DNA of 64,000 nucleotides, from assembly GCA_963855995.1 (NCBI GenBank), contig OY979716.1, positions 86,111,560-86,175,559 on the forward strand, read 5' to 3'. Position numbers and translations under genes: made by a program. Positions within the stretch are counted from its first letter, which is position 1. Every line of letters begins with the position of its first letter. Below are positions 11,781-22,329 of this stretch, in pieces. The notes beneath the pieces were generated by a model. That model was not told the DNA's origin. It saw only the letters and a list, made by a program, of their open reading frames with translations, and ran no database searches. The DNA comes from Muricea muricata (Eukaryota > Cnidaria > Anthozoa > Malacalcyonacea > Plexauridae).

Positions 11781-12190
11781 GTTGTTGATACTTTATCATT
11801 AGTTTTTTGCTCATGAATGCCAAGGTCAACACTGTTAAGTGAATTTAAAACATCTTCTGTAAAACTTATTTCCTTGACTCTTTCAACTGGCTCACCAATC
11901 TTTTGTGCTTTCGCGTTCAGTTCAAGTTCCATTATTTCTGTATGACGTTTACGTTTTTCTGTTGCCCATTGAGCTCAAGCAGCAGACACTTCTGGATCAG
12001 TTACTTGTTGTTCAGAATGCCCGAAACACAATGTAGGCACACGTTATACCGATCCCAATCTTTAGCAGCTTGTCCTGATAAAAATGCTTACTACATACTC
12101 GGTCAGTTTCCAAAATGGAGTCGGTTAAGTCGTCTCAGCTTATCCTGGAAATCCATTTTCGTCTACACTCGGCATTCATTTCTTCTGTGT
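11741..12190 (-). pseudogene. THAP-domain N-terminal region of the ISL2EU-like transposase, broken
   Basis: Reading leftward from 12,190, the C-terminal half of a THAP zinc finger is visible: CRRKWISRI, a stop, then DDLTDSILETDRVCSKHF, ending with the conserved C and H ligands. THAP domains bind transposon termini. An in-frame TGA sits inside it, where the family often has Arg or Lys. The N-terminal C-x-C half of the finger was not found. Further downstream an acidic stretch (11,932-11,741) leads into the DDE core in another frame. Confidence 0.5.
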
Positions 12191-12818
12191 ATTCTCCTTG
12201 GTGGGTAACAATGCATGGAATATGAAAAACTTTATTTTTCAGCACTTCGCTGCTTTTTTACCATTTTATTTCCACAACTGTTTCATATACATCTATCTTG
12301 CACATAGTTAACTATATGTTTCATTTCTTTGTGAGCAGCTTTTTGTGATTTTGAATGCTCATAGCCATATGTTTATACATATCAATCAAATACAAATAAC
12401 ATTCGCATCACATAACAAATTTCCATATCAGCTCCAATTCAGTATGTCTTATAAATATGCATGTAGAAGTATATAATTAGAATAAAAAGCATTAGTGCAT
12501 ACAAATATATTTAAATTGCTGCTTACCTTCAACAAAAGCCATATCTCAACCAAAAAATATATAACTTCAAAGTTTTAGATTTTTATTTAATAGGAATTGG
12601 AGCTCCTTGTTGAGTTGAAATTACATGGAATAAACTATCAACACCAAATTAATTTGGCTTGACGATTAACCAATCACTTTGCAGAACTGACCGCCCGAGG
12701 CCAGGACCATTTTCACCATTGGACCATGTACAACCGAATGACAGTTTTCCACATCCAGTGTCATGTAGCTCAACAAATTTGTATGCACGTAATCACATTT
12801 TTTAAGGTTAGCATCCAA
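12191..12818. other. AT-rich spacer, nothing recognised
   Basis: No coding block, splice pair or inverted repeat that I can support. The missing end of the ISL2EU-like element may lie here, but no matching terminal repeat was seen. Confidence 0.5.
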
Positions 12819-13031
12819 TCACTGTAGACCTGCATCTATCATCGCAACTGATGCCACAGTCCTAGCCAACACATGTCCCTGGTGTCCATTAAGAGCTGTT
12901 TGGATGATAGTAGCACCAGGAATATTATTTATTTTCTCTTCAAGCATCTCTTTACACTGCCAAATGAGGCTAATTGCTTCTTCCATTGATCTAACCGCAC
13001 ATTGTGCACCCTTGTTATGCACTGAAAAGGC

Positions 13032-13373
13032 TTGGTGAAGGCAGCCAATTGCTTTGAGAAAGCGTGCACATCCTTTACCTTGCTGCAGATCTTGATACTG
13101 TTTGTTTCAGCATCACAAACAGTTGTGAGTGATGGAGTCAATGAAACAGTGATGCAGAATATTAATGAGGATTCTCCAGCAATACACCCTTTTGAGAAAA
13201 ATGAAGGAGGCACATTCAACCTAGAAAATCTGTCGATAAGTCTGCTTAAAAAGGAATGCAAGTTGTCTTCTCTTCGTGCAAATTTTTCAATCAGGAAAGG
13301 AGATGAACCTCTTCCCTTTGAGGTGGAAGGTATGGGACATGAAAAATCTGTTACATTAGAGGATGGTCTATAA
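13032..13373 (+). CDS. Unrecognised open frame (113 aa), doubtful
   Basis: An open frame with ordinary amino-acid composition (VSDGVNETVMQNINEDSPA, then LSISLLKKECKLSS). It matches no family I recognise, and a competing open frame runs on the opposite strand. Remnant coding blocks follow at 13,530-13,620 and 13,621-13,860, so it may be one exon of a decayed transposon gene. Treat it as a low-confidence prediction. Confidence 0.25.
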   Translation: MVKAANCFEKACTSFTLLQILILFVSASQTVVSDGVNETVMQNINEDSPAIHPFEKNEGGTFNLENLSISLLKKECKLSSLRANFSIRKGDEPLPFEVEGMGHEKSVTLEDGL

Positions 13374-13529
13374 GGAAGTTGCTTGAAAAATGATGGAGGT
13401 AAAAATTAAGTGTGTTTTAGGCAATCAAACTAAAAATATCCATACCTGTATCAAGTACAATCAAAAGTACCCAAATCCAAATTAGTTACATAACAGTAAA
13501 CAATTGTAATATGTATGTATCTTAACAGG

Positions 13530-13863
13530 TATGTCCTTGAACATAAATTATCTCAGTTGTCACATGTTCGAGAAAAGATAGCTAAAGAGGTGAAGAAATC
13601 GAAATCTCATTGAAAACAATATGATCGTTAACTATGAAGTTCTCCAGGAGGTTTCGACATGTCCAGAAACCCTTAACGTTGTTGAGTTGTGTCAGTATCC
13701 AGAAGGAGGTCTAATCCACATTAGTAATGCTGCATACTCGTTCTTCATGCTGGTAGAACAAGAGCATGTAGACAGGATAAACACTTTGAAACTGGCTGTA
13801 TTACAAAAGGACATGGTCAACAAATCAATTCATGAGGTAAATGCATCAATTAACACTTATTGA
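13530..13863 (+). pseudogene. Remnant coding block, transposase-like C-terminus possible
   Basis: A short block (LEHKLSQLSHVREKIAKE) is followed after a stop by an open frame containing CQYPEGGLIHISNAAYSFF. The GGL-x-x-x-S pattern resembles segments near the end of P-element/THAP9-like and similar transposases, but the match is too short to name. The frame runs into the palindrome at 13,855, which looks inserted at its 3' end. Confidence 0.3.
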
Positions 13864-13960
13864 CTGAGACCGAGGGAAACAGTATGTTTTGTGGACCAGA
13901 AACATCGACAGTCGAGGGTCCACAAAACATACTGCTTTCCCGAGGTCTCAGTCAATAAGT
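13855..13960. repeat. 106-bp foldback palindrome
   Basis: Arms of about 43 bases (starting ACTTATTGACTGAGACC, ending GGTCTCAGTCAATAAGT) are almost perfect reverse complements, separated by about 20 bases containing ACATCGACAGTCGAGG. A second, weaker inverted pair (TTTATTATATACTGA near 13,964 and its reverse complement near 14,202) lies outside it. The two may be nested parts of one roughly 400-bp foldback element. Confidence 0.8.
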
Positions 13961-14880
13961 ATTTTATTATATACTGAACGTCAAAAGAGAAGAAAAGTAC
14001 CACAAATCAATCAAACAGGTATAAAAAGGATTACCTTTTACCTGATATGGCTCCGTGAGGCTCTGTGGATTTGTTATTTACCGGTGAATAAAAGTAATGT
14101 CCACCGCTTAGCTACGTTGCCAGGGAGACAGTAGAATTTCTGCACTATCACGTGATACGCTCTTAACCAATAAGAAACAGGAATAATTGAACTTTGACAC
14201 TCAGTATATAATAAATGCATTTACTTGCATTTTGAATACTTATTTGACGCTGAAGCTGCTTTTGAGGAGGTAGGACCTCGTTGGTATATATAATGAATTT
14301 GTTAAATCATGCATGAATTGTTAAAAACAGATAGGCCAGTGGTCATGTGCCCACGTCAGTACACTGGGGGAGTCACATGATGATATCTATTTGACACCAT
14401 TTCTCTTCTTTGGAATTCTTAAAGCAGCTGTTCCTTGCTCTTATTGAATGATTCTTCTGTGTTAAAATCATTTCCATCTTGAAAATAATATGCAATGATT
14501 TGTTATTATATATGTGCAGAAAAAGTGTGCAATGCAAAACTGAGGAATTACCTTAAAATCTTTTAAGAGTAAATGTCTTTGTGGAGTTTAACGACAACTG
14601 GGAAACTAATATGCTATTTTATGGTAGAATAAATCTTGTTAGGTCATTCTATAACACAACTATCCTTCTATGAATTGGTGGTGGATATTTTTGGAGATGT
14701 CATAACTTCATTTATGAAGATGGGTGCAGGTCAGTTTAAGGGATTTCCGGTGAGACTATTATGTTAGCAAAACATTGGCTCATCGCAAGTCTTTAATGAC
14801 GAAGAAAGAAAAAGCTAAAAAGTATAAAATGAAGGGTCCATCTTTCTCAAATCAAAACAAGATAAAAACTTCTAGAAACA
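13961..14880. other. Non-coding stretch with weak inverted repeat
   Basis: Apart from the weak inverted pair at 13,964 and 14,202, I see no gene or repeat here. Confidence 0.5.
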
Positions 14881-14894
14881 ATCATCTCACTTCT

Positions 14895-15155
14895 ACCTGT
14901 TAGCTCTCCTCAAAGAAGTGCAAGAAGATATTGGGAGCTGGTAGAAAAAAGGAGAGTTACGGCACCTGTGCGACACCTATCAAGTGAAAGTCTTGGCAAG
15001 CTGGAACAAAACACAATTAGCAAAATCCCTGGTTGAAGCAATTCTAACAGATGAGCATATTCCCTGTCATCAATTAACATCTATCTATGTAGCGGAAACC
15101 ATGGAAATAGAAGCAGCCAACAGAATTCCTGTCCTAAGAATAAGACGATTATGAT
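14895..15155 (+). pseudogene. Decayed exon of an unrecognised transposon-type protein
   Basis: A block reads SPQRSARRYWELVEKRR then HLSSESLGKLEQNTISK. After a one-base shift it continues SLVEAILTDEHIPC and IYVAETMEIEAANRIP. The two halves make one coherent helical, basic sequence, so I read it as a frameshifted exon rather than chance. I recall similar RAARRYxxL-type sequences in cnidarian predicted proteins but cannot name the family. Confidence 0.4.
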
Positions 15156-15587
15156 GCAATGTTACCTACTATAAATGTATTTTACACATTTTAAAGCAAA
15201 TCAAATGCTCAGTTTACCCACCTGTTCATAATTTTAATATGAATATTTAAATTTTATCATGTGCATGCATAAAATTGAATGCAAGGCAATTAGGTCTAAT
15301 GTGTGTTACTTTATACTGTGTGCAAGTCAGTTGTTCAGTACATTATCGTTCATACAATGCCTTTATGTTATTAATGAGTATCAGTTGCATGCATGGAAGG
15401 TCATTTAAACTCCATAATTTAGCTTAAATGGTTGATGGAAAGATATAAAACAAATCTATTTATGGACTATTGACTACAAGCAAACAAAAAGTTTCTGTCA
15501 TGAATAGGAGTGTTTTCAAATTTTTGCTTAACCTCTGTTTTAGATAAATGCCTACAACCCAATTTATTGAAAAGAACACGTGAAATA
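15156..15587. other. Spacer, nothing recognised
   Basis: AT-rich, with no coding, splice or repeat structure that I can support. Confidence 0.5.
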
Positions 15588-15589
15588 TA

Positions 15590-16441
15590 CAGTGCATATA
15601 ACAAAAGGTAATCCAAAGTTGACGCACTGTAGTACAAAAACTATTCGATGTATGTTCAATTTTTTCACATTCTGACAGATCAATCTGTTAGCTATTGAAT
15701 GACACCTTTTTAGGGTCAAAACAGGTTGAAAAAACTTTTTTCAAAAACTTTTTTGAAACAGGAAGCTTGAAAGTAACACATAAGGGGTTTGCGAAAGGTT
15801 TCCCCGAGTGGCGTCTGCTCATGCTTAAAACAATTTGGGAAAGAAAGTTTTAGAAAGTATTTCATAGAAAGTTTTCTCCCCATGGCACAACCTTGAATTG
15901 AAACAAGTGGAATTCAGGAAGACAATACAAGGAAAGATCAGAAGCCAATATCGAGGTAGTAAGAGAGCTAAATGACTTGAATGATTTGCAGAACTGGATT
16001 CAAAATGAAGTTCATGCATTGAAAAATGATCTCGCACTCATCAAACACACATTTCATGCAATTAGACGACGATGTGAGTTTGTATCGAGAGAGATGGTGG
16101 TCATGTCGAAGGAATTGGTGAATGAACTCTTGAAGTTTTAAAGTTTCAAGTTCAAATGTAAATAATTGTCAGCGAACAACTAAATGCTTATATCGTGACA
16201 TGTTTATGATTGAGTTGTCCTTTTGTTATTTGGTGTTTTAATTAGGCACAGAGGTGAAAATATGCGAAACAATTTCTTTTGGTCTGGCATATGCTCAATT
16301 TTTGCCCATTTGGTGCTAAAAAGCTGTCATTCGGTAGCTAAAAGATTGGTCTGTCAGAATGTGAAAAATATTTGAACATACACCAAATAGTTTTTATACT
16401 AAAGCGCGTCAGCATTGGATTACCTTTTTTTATACGCGCTG
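15590..16441. mobile_element. 852-bp non-autonomous Tc1/mariner-like element with long TIRs
   Basis: The ends carry imperfect inverted repeats of about 130 bp (left CAGTGCATATAAC, right reverse complement CAGCGCGTATAAA, both continuing AAAGGTAATCC). The element is flanked by TA on both sides (15,588-15,589 and 16,442-16,443). TA duplications with termini starting CAG fit Tc1/mariner. No transposase is present. The interior contains a short plus-strand open stretch (15,930-16,141). Confidence 0.75.
15930..16141 (+). CDS. Short helical open frame inside the TA-flanked element, unrecognised
   Basis: About 70 codons rich in charged and hydrophobic residues with heptad-like spacing (VVRELNDLNDLQNWIQNEV, then SREMVVMSKELVNELLKF), ending in a stop. 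It is probably coiled-coil. There is no upstream start in frame, and the preceding sequence seems frame-shifted. It is not a transposase and could be the last exon of a captured gene. Confidence 0.3.
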
Positions 16442-16443
16442 TA

Positions 16444-16788
16444 CAACTACATATTTTCAGTGTTTAAAATTTAAGTTCATTCGTTCACAAAGTAAACCAT
16501 TTAAGCAAAATAGATTGGAGTAACCTTTTCCAGGCAAATATATATTTTGTGAATTTAATTGATGTTCATTACACTTGGCTTCCATTTTTTTGACTGATCG
16601 TCCGAAATGTTTCTCTTTTGGCAATCCGGCAAATGAATTACTTTTTGCCGTACCAGTGTTGAACTATACTGTCTCATCCAATCTTTTCTCATCTTCTACA
16701 TCGTTGAGTTTTAGATGATCTCTATAGGTCTATATATACGGCATTAAACTCTTCAGTTTAATTTTTCAATAAGCAATATGTATTTTAG
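16444..16788. other. Spacer, nothing recognised
   Basis: AT-rich; no gene or repeat seen. Confidence 0.5.
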
Positions 16789-17016
16789 TCACACATGGTA
16801 CAGAAGTAAAACTTTGAAAGGTACAATTACTACTTTCATAAGAGACAACATTTTCTTATCAAGGACGTGCTCTGCCAAACCGTTTTGCATTCTCATACTT
16901 GGCGTGAGGGCCAAGTGGTCTTCTTTAAGTTTCTCATGGAAATGACACGAGTTCCTGCATTGGTCCCAACTATATGCTTGCTTCTTTCCAATTGGACCAA
17001 AATACATTCTTGCCAT
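16789..17016 (-). pseudogene. P-element/THAP9-like transposase fragment, tentative
   Basis: An open stretch of 75 codons contains CHFHEKLKEDHLALTPSMRMQ followed by NGLAEHVLDKKMLSLMK. In P-element-type transposases a conserved segment reads K-(L/I)-x-x-x-H-(I/L)-x-L-x-x-x-x-x-M-x-V-x-L-A-x-x-V-L-S, which fits this spacing. No catalytic residue can be placed and no neighbouring exons were found. If correct, it is a dead fragment. Confidence 0.35.
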
Positions 17017-17800
17017 TTATAGTCAGACATCTCGATGTTCCATGAGTGCTGCACTTCTATGTTATTCTGCAGCTTTTGAAATTATGGTGAACATTCTAGT
17101 AAAATTATCAGAGATTAATGTGTACTAGTTTTTACTTATTTTTAACTTCATGGGACGATGTATTTTGTGTTGAATTAAACTCGTATGTTTGTGAGGCTAA
17201 ATTAAGTTGCTAACCTTATGTATTATATGTAAACAATACACAATATTCTAGAATTTTTTGGGCTACTATAGTTTTATGAAACTGCAAGTATTGTCCAAGA
17301 CTGTCAAAACAAATGAGAATGATGATCCCAAATGCATCAGACTATTATGTGTGCAACCTACAAAGTTGGTCATTGTTGAGACAGCATGTGCATCTTATCA
17401 AAAGTTACTGTAAGAGACATTTTAATGAAAAAATCCCACCAAAACAGAATCGTTCACAAATTCAGAATATAGAAATGATCGAAAATCCTGATAATGATGT
17501 TCTACTAAGAAATGGAATAAAATTTCCAACACATGCTTCAGCAATTTTGTCACCTTCATGTACATTCCGTTTTTTCAATCCTAGTGATGATGCTTGGTCT
17601 TGCTTCCAGTTTTGAATGCCAGTAGCTGCAATGTAAAGGTCGATAAAAACCAAAACAGACTAGTGATGCAAAGACTGAACATGTTTGCATAGATTTGACA
17701 CATAACAAAAAAATTTATTACCATAGCAATATAATGCTTGGTAGAGGTTTGTTTAGATACTTTTATTATTAAACATATTCACTATATTGATATTTGATAC
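17017..17800. other. Spacer with unsupported open frames
   Basis: Overlapping open frames occur on both strands at 17.3-17.65 kb, but neither resembles a family I know, and neither has splice or start support. Otherwise AT-rich. Confidence 0.4.
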
Positions 17801-17808
17801 CACATTAG

Positions 17809-18178
17809 CAAAGAGTAGAGACTACAAAGAGGGGCCACTTCTTCTAAAAAAGCGTAACGTGCTGTCGTCATGATACGTCATGGGCGCCATGTTCTTAGGC
17901 AGTGCCCTAAACAGAAGCATTTCCCTGGGATTAGTAGCCATTTTTAATATTTCCAGGGAGAATGAGCAGGCAATATTCATCATGGGCACCATGTTCCTAG
18001 CCAGTGCCCTAAAGAGAGGAAATCACCCTCGGAAATATTAAAAAGAGCTACTAATACTGGGGGGGAATGGTTCTGTTTAGGGCACTGGCTAAGAACATGG
18101 CACCTATGACGTATCATCACGACAGCACCTTACACTTTTTTTAATGAAGTGGCCCCTCTTTGTAGTCCCTACTCTTTG
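17809..18178. mobile_element. 370-bp MITE, P-superfamily-like termini, copy 2
   Basis: The same family as 2,668-2,923. The termini start CAAAGAGTAGAGACTAC and extend as an inverted pair through AAAGAGGGGCCACTTC. Exact 7-bp target duplications ACATTAG lie at 17,802-17,808 and 18,179-18,185. The interior itself contains inverted blocks (GGCACTGGCTA / TAGCCAGTGCC). It encodes nothing. Confidence 0.85.
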
Positions 18179-18185
18179 ACATTAG

Positions 18186-18761
18186 TGGTACTAGAGGTAT
18201 TTGACTAGTAACATCAATAGTCCATCATGTAGCCAACTTCTAATACTCATCTCAGGGGAAAAGCTAAAACCAATTCTAAATGAAAGCTTAACTATTTAGC
18301 TTTCAAAAAACGTCTTGGCAAACATTCAGAATGGTAGCTTTCCTATAGAATTTCAAATTTATAGAAAGGTGATTGAAATCACTAATAGCCGCCATTTTGT
18401 CTCTTAGAGGAAAGCCCGCATATGCAAAAGAAAGTCATTGAGTAACTCAAATGCTGTTATAAAGGCAACAAAACATCTTTTAGAAGCTTGACCGTCATTC
18501 GTTTATGTATTTACAAACAATATGGGTGAATTGTGACATTGTTTACCAGTTAAAGACCAGTTGGATCGAATCTTTTCTGTTGTGCATGTCTGCATAAAGT
18601 CTTTTTTGTCAGATTTGATCCTGAAATACATGGTAAGATATACAATTCACTTGGTGTGATACATAAAATATATGTAGAGAATATATTAGTTATTATGATA
18701 TGTATATGTATATACTAAATGTTTTTTATTTCAAAGGTTTTCCTTGTAGTGTTCAAATAAT
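18186..18761. other. Spacer 3' of the PIN-like gene
   Basis: No coding or repeat structure seen. It lies downstream of the last recognised codon of the interrupted minus-strand gene. Confidence 0.5.
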
Positions 18762-20304
18762 CTATTCAAGGTCGTCTACATCCTTGTAATCACTTTCGTT
18801 ATCATTCAGAGTACTTTCCTTGTCTTCATTAGGCATATTCTCACATTTAATGAAACACAACTCTATGCATTTCAATCCAACTTTAATGCAGCAGCATGAA
18901 TCGGTTGTACACTTTCGTTTACAGGTGAAGGACAAAAGCTTCAGTACTTCTTGTACACTTCTTCAGTACTACTTCATATTTTATGCTGGACGTGTTCATG
19001 TTCTATCAGTGTCCGTGAGGTGAAGGTGTGTTAGGAGATGCTTCTGTAGCTCTTTTCCACACAGCTGCCTGGTAATTTGCACGAGTAACAAACTCCTCAG
19101 TTGTCTCACTTAAATTCCATTCCTTTCCAATGTCCTTCATTCCATTTACGTAGAGCTTGTGCTTGAACGCTAGCTGCACAGAGCGCCATTTGCCTTTTGA
19201 AGCAAAAGCCGATAATGTGTCACAGCCGGTTAGAGCATGTAGTCCAATGAGTGCTTCACAAGCTTCTTGTGTTGTGATATCATCTGCTGTTTGTCCTCCT
19301 AGTCGATTAAAAATTTCTGAGATTCCAACGATTCTACGTTTTGCTCCTTTCCTGTTTTGGAGAAGCAGCTACCTAGGTTATGGTCATGGCCAATATAGAG
19401 TATGAGGACATCGGTGTCATCAGCGTGAATAACGCTGTTGCCTCCTGCGTGATGGGCGTGCAACACCATGCGTGTGTCAGCCTCTTCCTGGTTGCTTTTG
19501 AGTTCCGGTACGAGACTTGCTGTTGTCGATGTTATCTTCCAACAATTTTCTTCTTCATTGACAAAGAAAGTTTTGTCATTCACCCGGTCCCAAAAGTGCC
19601 TCTTTTTCCACTGTCCCACTAGAAAACATACTATTTCAGCCTTGTTGGCAGTGACACTCAGTATTTTGTTCCAGTTCTTTACTTGGAAACCCGGCAAAAT
19701 GCTTTGGTAGGCGATTCCATCTGAATCAGTCTGAAGTTTTGCTCTTTCTGTATTCTTCATAGGTACGTCTTTATAAATGTCAAACACAACATCAGTTCTC
19801 TTGCTTGGGGTGCTTGTTAATGATGTGCACAACTTATCTGCTACAACAGCAAATGTAGCTCCAGGCGAGGGCTTAAAACACTGAAACTCAACCATACCAT
19901 CATAGATACTTGTAGCACCATGTGGATAGCTATCGGTGACTGGAACTTGTTTCTCCAATTGCTGTGCTAGTTTGGCTTTGTTAGTTTTCTGTGGCATTCC
20001 ATATGGATCTGCTTGTGCATAAGGCAACAGACCAAGAGGATAATGGAATACCAATCGCATGTCGATCTTTCGAAACTGGCTTATCAACGCCATCCTTGCA
20101 AAAACGTCACGGTCTAGACAAATAGGTAGCACAGCATCTTTTGTGCAAATCTTTTTACTCCTTTAAGTCTTTGAAGGACTTTAGCATGAGCTTTTTGATT
20201 GGATCGAAAAATCTCAGAGGCACTTTCCTTGCAAGCATCCTTTGCCTTTGGCCTTTATTAGATCATCTCTAACTTCTGCAGTAGCTGCTTGCCCTGTAGA
20301 TAGG
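18762..20304 (-). pseudogene. PIN-like (NQEEADTR family) protein with CXC tail, 3' part of a gene split by an 11-kb insertion
   Basis: This is the C-terminal part of a protein family common in cnidarian genomes that has FEN1/PIN-like acidic motifs. Visible in order: FFDPIKKLMLKSF, PLGLLPYA, SNQEEADTRMVLHA, IHADDTDVLILY, then after a frame change near 19,330 LIGLHALTGCDTLSAF. A final tesmin/CXC-like cysteine cluster (TCKRKC, CCCIKVGLKC, LCFIKCEN) lies near 18,860-18,945. The Asp/Glu-rich motifs suggest a metal-dependent nuclease fold, which is inference. The frame change and several stops show decay. The N-terminal part lies at 31,306-32,980, beyond the inserted element, with the frame continuing across the junction. 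Confidence 0.8.
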
Positions 20305-20310
20305 CTAATC

Positions 20311-20887
20311 TACGGTGGCCAAGAGGGGCCATGCATTGTTTTTTTCTAAATAAGCATCTCTTTCCTTTGTTTTCTTGCCTAAATTATATAAATTTGACCT
20401 GCAGAAAGTTTAAATTCCTGCACTTTTTTAAATTTATAACGGAACATTAAGTTTATACTTGCAGAATATTAGTTTTATATTTGCAGAATATTAAGTTTAT
20501 ATTTGTGGAATATTAAGTTTATCGCAGCAGAATATTATGTTTATGCCTGAAGAATATTAAGTTTATACTTGCGGAATATTAAGTTTATACTTGCGGAATA
20601 TTATGTTTATGCCTGAAGAATATTAAGTTTATACTTGCGGAATATTAAGTTTATACGTGCAGAATATTAAGTTTATGCCTGCTGAAATTAAATTTGTGCG
20701 AAAAGGAGGCTACTTCATGTAAGCCAAATAATTCACCCTCTCTTGAAGATTGATGTTTTAAAAGTGGAAACAGTTGCCACTCTCAATAATAGTTCCAATG
20801 TTAGATTTATGGGATTTATTTTAGATTTACACACCTTACAATAAAAATTACATGCAGTAAGAAAGATATACAATGTTTTGTTCAGCT
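20311..20887 (+). repeat. Left long terminal inverted repeat of the 11-kb element
   Basis: It aligns by eye with the reverse complement of 30,858-31,299 over its whole length, apart from an expanded internal repeat tract (20,434-20,690). Shared landmarks include GGCCATGCATTG, AACGGAACATTAAG, CCAAATAATTCACCCTCTC and AAATTACATGCAGTAAG. Confidence 0.9.
20434..20690. repeat. Subterminal ~25-30-bp tandem repeats, consensus GAATATTAAGTTTATACTTGCG
   Basis: About ten degenerate units of (A/G)GAATATTA(A/T)GTTTATRCYTG lie head to tail. The right TIR has about six such units in inverted orientation (31,040-31,170). Subterminal repeats of this kind often act as transposase binding sites; that role is inference. 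Confidence 0.8.
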
Positions 20888-21124
20888 TATGTTAAGTTTA
20901 TGCCGGCGGAAAGAAGTATACTTCATGATAAGCCAAATAATTCAACGTCTTTTGAAGACCAAAATTTTTAAAGAGGAAACAGTTGTGCAAATTTTCAAAG
21001 CACAGCCGGTTTATCTGGTTCTCATATTCGTACACATGTGTGTGTTGTTTATGTATAAAACTTCAGCCGTAAAAGATGTAAATTTTACCTTAGTGGTTTT
21101 AACTTGTAATATAGTGGCACGGCA

Positions 21125-22329
21125 ATGACATTCTGCTCTCGATGTGCAGCTGAATATGCGGCAAATGCAAAGCTTTGCCATAATTGTGGCAAGAAACTAT
21201 TCCTACAGCATCGTGCACCTGTTAACAACGAAGCGAGTACACCAACGACGTCTGGAGCACGTATTACCATCACAGACGAAAGGCAAATTTCTATGCCTGG
21301 AACAGCTACTGCAAGTGGCTATAATTCTAACCGATTGTCGTTTAGCGCGTATCGTATGCGCAAGGAAGGGGAGCGATCATCAAATTTTAAGTCAAACGGT
21401 CCTAAACCAAAAAAAGTAAAGACACAAGATACAAGAAAGGCCGCTGTGGATGTGAATGTTAATGTGGGCGTAATGGTCTTCAGGGACAAAAGGTTGATTC
21501 CTAAAAGAAACACATCGCTTCCTTTGACTGTAAATGACCTAATCGGGCAAGAAGAGTTACTAAGTACAGCAGTTGAAAAGCTAATAGCATGCTGATTTCA
21601 AACAAACTTCGTTTGAATAAATTGTTATTTGGCAACCATGCAAGGGTACAGGAGGTAAAAAGCATCCCCAGATCAGAAGAGCCGTTTACCCTAAGGCGGT
21701 ATAAAGAAGAAATAGGAAAATCCTACAGCAAAATCAGTTTCTTTCTATGCTCTTTAGCAGATTACTTGGAGCATACCATTAATTCTTCCTTGTCAGATGA
21801 AGATGAACAGCATAAGTCATCCAAAGAGCTTAATTTACCAATTAACCTTAGTGAAGCATCGTCATTGGGACCAGAATTACCAAGTCAAGGCCCCCTTGAA
21901 GAAGTCAGAGTCATTTCGCCTGTGCCAAATGCACAAACAATACAATAATGTCCTCTTTGTCTTGAAAATTATTGACTGGAAGTTATTCAAAATCATGTGG
22001 ATACATGTTCCATGTGGTTGTTAAATGAGAATGATGAGGAAGTCAATGCTGTTAATGTTGATTGTGAAATACAAGAACCAAACACAATCAAAGTCACTAG
22101 TATGTCAAAAGATGAACTAAAGCAGAACTTGATAGATGAAATTTCCAATTGGCAAAGGCGCTTTTGGTAAATGAAAGCCCAAAAGAATAACTGTACGACA
22201 GAAAGCTATCTGGGAGGACTTCAAGCAAGTGCTTCACAGCAAGATTACTCCTACTACACGTATAAAAGTAGTTTTTGCTTGGGAACCTGCTGTCGATGAT
22301 GGTGGTCCAAGAAGAGAGTTATTTTCAGG
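21125..22329 (+). pseudogene. Zinc-ribbon / UBZ-like / HECT N-terminal region protein, decayed
   Basis: The first frame (21,125-21,592) opens with a zinc ribbon, CSRCAAEY then CHNCGKKL. After a frame change near 21,595 it continues through EEPFTLRRYKEEIGKSYSKI, a C2HC zinc-finger-like CPLCLENY...HVDTC (21,950-22,010), and then AIWEDFKQVLHSKI and EPAVDDGGPRRELF. The last is the start of a HECT ubiquitin-ligase domain. The block ends at a GT donor at 22,330. I could not find the rest of the HECT domain with its catalytic Cys. Stops interrupt at about 21,946 and 22,168. HECT-bearing proteins accompany several animal DNA transposons; a role for ubiquitylation in transposition is unproven. Confidence 0.65.

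Noticed and set aside
20434-20690. Regular repeats resembling a CRISPR array
   Set aside because: Units are degenerate and head to tail without unique spacers, lie in a transposon TIR, and the genome is eukaryotic.
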